From Pilaira anomala (taxonomy: Eukaryota; Mucoromycota; Mucoromycetes; Mucorales; Mucoraceae), in assembly GCA_025716855.1 (NCBI GenBank), contig JAIXMQ010000203.1, positions 1 through 13,249 of the forward strand: a stretch of DNA of 13,249 nucleotides. Direction: 5' to 3'. A model generated the notes under the pieces. It worked only from the letters and a program-made list of their open reading frames with translations, was not told the DNA's origin and did no database searches. Every line of letters starts with the position of its first letter. The first letter of the stretch is position 1. Made by a program: the position numbers and the translations under genes. Of the stretch, positions 9,079-13,249 are shown piece after piece.

Positions 9079-10281
9079 TTAGAAGAGCATATTGTTGTTC
9101 GTTTGCTGCCATTTATTGTAATATACAGTTCTAATTTGGTTCATACCTAAAGTACGAACCCGAAAGTTATGTAATCTAAAAATTACACAAAGAATGAGGT
9201 TTCGCTCATCTTTATCAGCAGGAAGGTTCAGATGAAGCCTACCAAAAGCTGCCTGGATAGAACGCATACCCCATTCTGCAGCTTGTCTATGCTTGGTTAT
9301 AATGGCGAACTTCCTTCTGTTTTCTGGGGTATTTAGTGGGCTATTCTGTTTGGGTACCTCTAATATCTTGTCAGCAAAGGCAGCTTGACATGGGAAAGCA
9401 GAATCCGCCAAGAGTTTGTACGGGGAAGGACAAAAAGGAGAAGAGAGAGCAAACTGGTACAGTGGAATTGATATTCTTGCATCATGCCAAGATCCCGGAC
9501 AGTTACCTCTATTCAAAGAAATCAGATACTATTTAAACCATTTATTTAATCTAAAAAATACTTACGAGACAAAGCAAATGCATCCATCAGGTGTGAATAC
9601 TATTACTTGAGAGCAAAAGCATCCAGATAACCAACCATTGTAATAAGCATTTTGCTCGAAAAAATCAGAAGGCTCATCTATCTTTAGGTTCAAACCATCA
9701 ACAAATCCAAACACACCATTTAGTACTTCTCTTTCGTAGTCACTTGATGTGTTGTTTAATATCATTTGGTTGAATGTTTCCATTTCATTGACATTTGGCC
9801 ATCTGATTTCCCATCTACAATCATTCGAGGTATTTTTGAACACTCGGTCCAAAGTAAGCAAAGCCATTCTCTTCGATCTACTGACAGTTGCTGCAGGAAC
9901 ACCAAAGATCAAACACAATGTTTCTTGTCTCATTGTTCCATGGATCCACATAAGTCCAAGAGCCAGAACCATCTTAGTGCTGAGAGCACGACTACGCCCA
10001 CGCTTGCGTCTCACAGGATAGACTTTTTTAAACTCTTTGAGGAGTTGATCAAATGCACAAGTATCAAGGCCTAAATGACAAATATAGGCATCATCATCCC
10101 GTCCGCTAAGAAGTTTATAAGCTGCAGACTCACGAGGAGTGTGCAAGTTATTTGAACGTGTGTAGATTCTACGAGATTTTCTACGAGAGCCTTCATAAAT
10201 CGACATAAAAATGAGTACTTGAGGAGTAATCACCAAAAAGTACAGACAAAGTTCCTTGAGCATTACGTTGTTGTTGTTCAT
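9079..10281 (-). CDS. PIF/Harbinger transposase (DDE superfamily endonuclease), 381 aa
   Basis: Minus-strand exons are 10281-9566 and 9508-9079. The 57-bp intron (donor GTAAGT, acceptor ATAG) joins FVS to GNCPGSWHDAR in frame. The product is the catalytic protein for cut-and-paste transposition, acting in the nucleus at the GGACGAC ends. N-terminal residues ~1-25 are hydrophobic. A basic patch (RRKSRRIYTR) follows near residue 33, then a helix-turn-helix-like region at about 100-135 (LSTKMVLALGLMWIHGTMRQ). Catalytic residues in the DDE_Tnp_4-type core are D195 (GFVDGLNLKI), D274 (LLADSAFP) and E317 (AEWGMRSIQAAFGRL); the motifs YYNGWL and PGSWHDAR lie between the first two. Length is normal for the family and no break is seen. 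The start ATG is the first in frame, followed by MNNNNV. It is transcribed divergently from the Myb-like gene. Confidence 0.95.
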
Positions 10282-10558
10282 TTTTTTATTAAATAATATG
10301 AGAATCGAAAAGAGACGTAGAAATAATTATTCATTGCTATCCTTACCTTAATATTCATTCTCTTGGGACTAAAAAAGTATACTATGACGACATGACATGT
10401 CAAAAGTTGACCATGATATAATTTCAGCTTATTTAGATCATTGAACTATTCAATGACGTTTAGTCTATCTTCAGGAGTATTTAAAGACAAAAACTTACAA
10501 GTCTTTTAGAAATCATATTTTTAACATAATATTAATATTAAAACTACTACAAATCAAA
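10282..10558. promoter_or_regulatory. Divergent promoter region between the two Harbinger genes
   Basis: 277 bp between the start codons. It contains the perfect inverted repeat TCATTGAA-CTA-TTCAATGA (10438-10456) and the 10-bp palindrome TGACATGTCA (10393-10402), both near the middle, plus ATTTAAAG near 10480 as a weak TATA-like element for the plus gene. The symmetric sites could bind a dimer that controls both genes. Confidence 0.5.
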
Positions 10559-11554
10559 ATGACCAGACCTAGCAGCACTCCCAATTATGCAAAGGACGAA
10601 AAGGAATGCTTCTTGGACTTGATAATCCAGCTTATGCCTCGAGGTGCCAGAGAGTGGGACATGGTCACTGAGGCATTCAATAGGTACCAAAGAGAAAAAG
10701 AATCGGGTACGAGAGTGGAGCGCGCCACGGACTCTCTCAAGACGTTGTGGAGAACATTAAGAGCGGTTAGAAAACCAACTGGTAATATAAATTCATAAGC
10801 TTAATATTAATAATAACTTACTTATCTTCTTTCTAACTATAGGAAGCACTCAACCTAGCGCTATTGTGCAAAAGGTGCGTCTTTCCAACGATGCTGTAAA
10901 CCAACGAGTGGCAAGAATATCGATCGGTATCGAGGCGAACGTAGAGGAAGAAGACTTGCCGGCTTCAGACGATGAAGGTGCTGATGATGGGAGAGTTGGA
11001 GGGGAAGGTGGAAGCACCTTTCCAACTATTGGTAGCTTGGCGAGCCGCCCCGTTGATGATGGTTCTCTTTCTGTTCCTCGCTCGTCGGCTACTACACCCC
11101 GTCCCCGAGAACAGCACGTCAGTGGCAACAGTCAGCTTGAGAGGTTGAATGAGACAATCTCGGGTGTCTCGACGGCTCTCATTGAGAGCCTGAGAAGTAG
11201 AGAAAATCCTCCGGTAAATATTTGTTTCTTTGATAATTGTTGCATTGATATTTATTTGTGTTCCTGATATGTTTATGTTATATTCTAATAGGTCCCTCAA
11301 CAAGACCCTTCCTTGTTGAAGGAAGAGATACTTGGAGAAGTTCGCTCCATGCTCTTTAGCGATGAGTTTGCAAATGTAAGTTACAGAACTAGAATCGACG
11401 CGTGTTATTATGCATTCGTTTACTTAATGACCTTTTTTTTAAAACTTACATGTAGTTCTTGCGAACATCAGGAAGCCAACAAGAGCAAGAAAGGGATACG
11501 GAGGTGGACTCTGAGGCGGAGGGGGAGCCTCACAAACGTCAAAGACAACAATAA
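10559..11554 (+). CDS. Myb/SANT-like DNA-binding partner of the Harbinger transposase, 258 aa
   Basis: Four exons: 10559-10781, 10843-11213, 11292-11375 and 11456-11554. The introns are 61, 78 and 80 bp with GTAATA, GTAAAT and GTAAGT donors and TAG acceptors. The frame is open across all junctions (777 nt). Residues ~9-75 form a Myb/SANT-type trihelix domain with W33 (AREWDMV) and W64 (LKTLWRTLR), ending in KPTG. Then come an acidic stretch (EEEDLPASDDEGADD), a Ser/Pro-rich linker, a short helical or coiled segment (QLERLNETISGVSTALIESL) and a basic tail, HKRQRQQ. PIF/Harbinger elements normally encode such a protein next to the transposase; it helps the transposase reach the nucleus and the element's ends. 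AATAAA overlaps the stop codon (11550-11555). The TTTACTCA sites at both ends are candidate targets. Confidence 0.92.
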
Positions 11555-11588
11555 AGAATTTTTTTTTATTTTAATTTTTTTTTTTTTT

Positions 11589-11679
11589 TTTACTCACTTT
11601 TTTAAAAATCTAACGAGGGGGGGGAGGGGGGTTGTTAGATTTGGCTGGGAAGTGAGTAAATTTTGGGTAGTTTACTCAC
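11589..11679. promoter_or_regulatory. Right subterminal TTTACTCA sites
   Basis: TTTACTCAC at 11589-11597 and 11671-11679, and its complement GTGAGTAAA at 11652-11660. The last two face each other across 10 bp. They match the core of the left-end palindrome, so both ends share the motif. Confidence 0.6.
11606..11642. repeat. Stem-loop with a G8-A-G6 loop
   Basis: AAATCTAAC (11606-11614) and GTTAGATTT (11634-11642) are perfect 9-bp inverted arms. The 19-base loop is nearly all G: runs of 8 (11617-11624) and 6 (11626-11631) split by one A. A C7 run lies at 11681-11687. Such G runs in an AT-rich genome are striking and could form a quadruplex, possibly with other strands. Confidence 0.7.
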
Positions 11680-11737
11680 TCCCCCCCTTGAGTTTAAATT
11701 TGAAATTTATTTAAAAAACCGATCCAAACACTTTTTT

Positions 11738-11764
11738 TTTAAACATGAATTTTGGATGTCGTCC
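11738..11764 (-). repeat. Right terminal inverted repeat of the Harbinger element
   Basis: The reverse complement starts GGACGACATCCAAAATTCAT and matches the left end over 27 bp with one mismatch. It is followed by the ATA target copy at 11765-11767. Confidence 0.93.
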
Positions 11765-11811
11765 ATATTTTTCAATAGTAGGAGTCATGCAAATCTCCTA
11801 ATCTCAGCTCA

Positions 11812-11842
11812 ATTCCAGGATGATTTGTAGGACATTTCCAGG
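11812..11842. repeat. Motif array C: continuation beyond the Harbinger insertion
   Basis: ATTCCAGG (11812), TTTGTAGG (11824) and TTTCCAGG (11835) lie 11-12 bp apart. This is the same motif and phase as arrays A and B, so the Harbinger element probably split one array. Confidence 0.6.
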
Positions 11843-12134
11843 ATAATTAATGCCTAATGCCATACTGCAAATAAAATGAAATTTAGGGCGTTTACTACAT
11901 ATAGAAAACATGCAGAGATCGTGACAATTACTATACTGTTTTTTTATTTTTGTTTTGTACTATCAATATGTTTATTTTTTTTAGCTTGTTAGATAGCCAC
12001 AAATTGCTAGATTATATTTGCTCGCACAAGTTAATCTATATCTTCAAAATTGATGAAGTTATGAAGAGGTAAAGTTTGGCCTTTTTTTTTATCCTTTTTT
12101 TTTTTTTTTTTTTATCCTTTTTTTTTTTTTTTTT

Positions 12135-12213
12135 CTAAGACTTTTTTATACTCCCCTCTGTTTTAAAACTTTTTTTTTTTCTAAGACTTTTATACTCCCC
12201 TATGTTTTAAAAC
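12135..12213. repeat. Tandem duplication of a ~34-bp unit
   Basis: CTAAGACTTTT...ATACTCCCC...TGTTTTAAAAC occurs at 12135-12169 and again at 12181-12213, differing by two Ts and one substitution, with a T run between. Probably replication slippage between poly(T) tracts. Confidence 0.75.
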
Positions 12214-12421
12214 TTTTTTTTGAATTTCAGTCACTTAAAAGATATTAATCTAAATATTAATTTGGGTTTCTCTTTTATTATATGAAAAAAGATTAATTTT
12301 TCTCATTTTCTCATAGATCACTTTCTTTATTTAATATATTTGACAGAGCCGGTATGTTTTTTTATTATTAAAGAATTAGTTCAATGATATTTATCACTTA
12401 AGAAATATATATTGCTTAGAT

Positions 12422-12440
12422 ACACGTGATAATCACGTGT
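12422..12440. promoter_or_regulatory. Paired CACGTG palindrome
   Basis: ACACGTGATAATCACGTGT is a perfect inverted repeat around a single central base. It holds two CACGTG boxes 11 bp apart, the same spacing as the pair in the Ty3 LTR. It lies about 470 bp upstream of the gene starting at 12911. Confidence 0.45.
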
Positions 12441-12910
12441 TAACTAACAAGTAATCAATAAAAGATATACAAGTAAACAGATAAATCAAAGAAAGTTATT
12501 AAAACTTTTTTCATTACTGTTTTGTATTTCTAAGTACCTTGGTTATTAAGATATAGCTGAATTTGTCTTTTTTTTTTTATATTTTTGTTCCCATAATTGG
12601 TAACGCCTCTCGTTGATTTGAAAAAAAAAGTGTTCTGCTTGTTTGTTTGTTTATATATTAATCTATAAATTCTTATATTCGTTTATATAAAAAAATATTT
12701 CTTTGGATTAATATGTTGTTCAATTGAAAAACCAAGATTTATGTCTACATTAAAACAGGTTAAAAAAAAAACTTGTCAAGTTGAGAGCGTAACTCAAAAC
12801 CATCCGGAGTCCCAATGATTATAATAAAGTACCTTGAATAACTAAGCCTTCTTATTCTGTTCCTTTTTCTTACTGCTTATTTTATTCAGTATCTTTTTTT
12901 TTTAAAAAAC

Positions 12911-13210
12911 ATGACAAAGTCTACAAAAGTAGCTTGCTTTTGTCAGGATAAATGTATGGGTGGTACTCCCTCAAACTACAGTTTTGTTAAGGTCTCAACT
13001 CGTAAGCTTCACGAGAAACAAGACCCTGCTGCTTTGGCTCGTAGAAGAGCCTACAATTTAACTAATGGCGTTCCATTTAAACGTAAGCTGCTGCAATCAT
13101 TTTAAAATTGAGTAATGTCATTGTTAACTTTTATTTTAAATACATTAGATTCTGTTGTACCCGACAATGTCGACAATTTCAAGCCAGAGCACCTTCTCAA
13201 CAGTCTGAAG
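12911..13210 (+). CDS. 5' end of a second Cys-x-Cys N-terminal (Plavaka-like?) gene, 3' partial
   Basis: Exon 1 is 12911-13082 and exon 2 is 13149-13210. The 66-bp intron has donor GTAAGC and acceptor TTAG, and the frame is open across the junction (78 residues seen). A further donor, GTACCT, at 13211 is followed by poly(T) to the window end, so the gene probably continues. The N-terminus has C9-x-C11-x3-C15, then Gly-Gly and H34 (ACFCQDKCMGG...VKVSTRKLHEK). It follows the same pattern as residues 13-36 of the transposase gene at 2979 (CYCTKCKK...NRINH). This is probably a zinc-binding module at the start of another transposase-type protein. The catalytic part is not in the window, so the family is an inference. 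Confidence 0.6.
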
Positions 13211-13213
13211 GTA

Positions 13214-13215
<2 letters not shown>

Positions 13216-13249
<34 letters not shown>
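13216..13249. repeat. Poly(T) run of 34 at the window end
   Basis: The window ends inside an unbroken T run that starts just after a splice donor-like GTACC. It may be an intronic pyrimidine tract or the edge of a contig. The true length is unknown. Confidence 0.7.

Larger units (their letters stand above)
8916..11764. mobile_element. Complete PIF/Harbinger DNA transposon, 2849 bp
   Basis: The element is bounded by 27-bp terminal inverted repeats (8916-8942 and 11738-11764) with one mismatch, starting GGACGAC. It is flanked on both sides by ATA (8913-8915 and 11765-11767), a 3-bp target duplication as expected for this superfamily. It carries two divergent genes with a shared 277-bp promoter region: the DDE transposase (minus, 9079-10281) and the Myb/SANT-like partner (plus, 10559-11554). 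Both frames are open and all introns have good splice sites. The element looks autonomous and recent. It is inserted into the TTTGYAGG motif array. Confidence 0.92.
11843..12910. other. AT-rich non-coding region with poly(T) tracts
   Basis: No supported coding sequence on either strand. It holds long T runs (12080-12134), a tandem duplication (12135-12213) and a paired CACGTG palindrome (12422-12440). The last part leads into the gene at 12911. T10A6 directly before its ATG is a common upstream feature in this window. Confidence 0.5.

Noticed and set aside
9336..10074. Several plus-strand open frames opposite the Harbinger transposase
   Set aside because: Shadows of the minus-strand gene, which has the conserved DDE motifs.
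10850..11303. Minus-strand open frames opposite the Myb-like gene
   Set aside because: Shadows of the plus-strand exons, whose splicing and domain content are convincing.
1..13249. tRNA, rRNA, CRISPR or bacterial-type signals
   Set aside because: No T-loop-like GTTCRANNC with cloverleaf potential, no regular spacer-repeat array and no operon-like layout seen; the genes are intron-containing and eukaryotic.

Overview
The window looks like an AT-rich, transposon-dense stretch of an early-diverging fungal genome, probably Mucoromycota. The evidence is intron length and style (52-94 bp, GT...AG, some with CTAAC-type branch sites), long poly(T)/poly(A) tracts throughout, and fungal-type Ty3, Plavaka/CACTA-like and PIF/Harbinger proteins. 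The clade is an inference. I see no housekeeping gene and no tRNA or rRNA. Everything recognisable is a mobile element or belongs to one, so this is a nested accessory region.

Layout. (1) 3-815 (+) is the 3' end of a Ty3/gypsy pol gene (integrase core plus C-terminal module). A purine-rich tract and a probable 3' LTR follow (about 833 to 2031), with CACGTG sites, a TATA box and a poly(A) signal. (2) 2071-2136 is a small array of an 11-bp-phased TTTGTAGG-like motif. (3) 2979-6224 (+) is a tnp2/Plavaka-type (CACTA superfamily) transposase gene with five exons. It carries four single-base frameshifts, all missing one base, and no in-frame stop codon. (4) 6527-7617 (-) is an intact four-exon gene of unknown family (288 aa: coiled coil plus basic patch), tail-to-tail with the transposase and possibly its partner. 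(5) 7618-8750 is AT-rich and non-coding. 8751-8903 is a second, larger TTTGYAGG array with 33- and 11-bp phasing. (6) 8916-11764 is a complete PIF/Harbinger element: 27-bp terminal inverted repeats, an ATA target duplication, a two-exon DDE transposase (381 aa, minus) and a divergent four-exon Myb/SANT-like protein (258 aa, plus). A TTTACTCA motif is repeated at both ends. The element sits inside the motif array, which resumes at 11812-11842. (7) 11843-12910 is AT-rich non-coding DNA with a short tandem duplication and a paired CACGTG palindrome. (8) 12911-13210 (+) holds the first two exons of another gene with a Cys-x-Cys N-terminal module like that of the Plavaka-type gene. The window ends in a 34-T run.

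Working together: the Harbinger unit has everything expected of an autonomous two-gene transposon (catalytic protein, DNA-binding partner, ends, candidate internal binding sites). The Plavaka-type transposase is broken, but its neighbour is intact. Exon structures were built by hand from splice signals and frame continuity. Family names rest on recognised motifs, with no database search.
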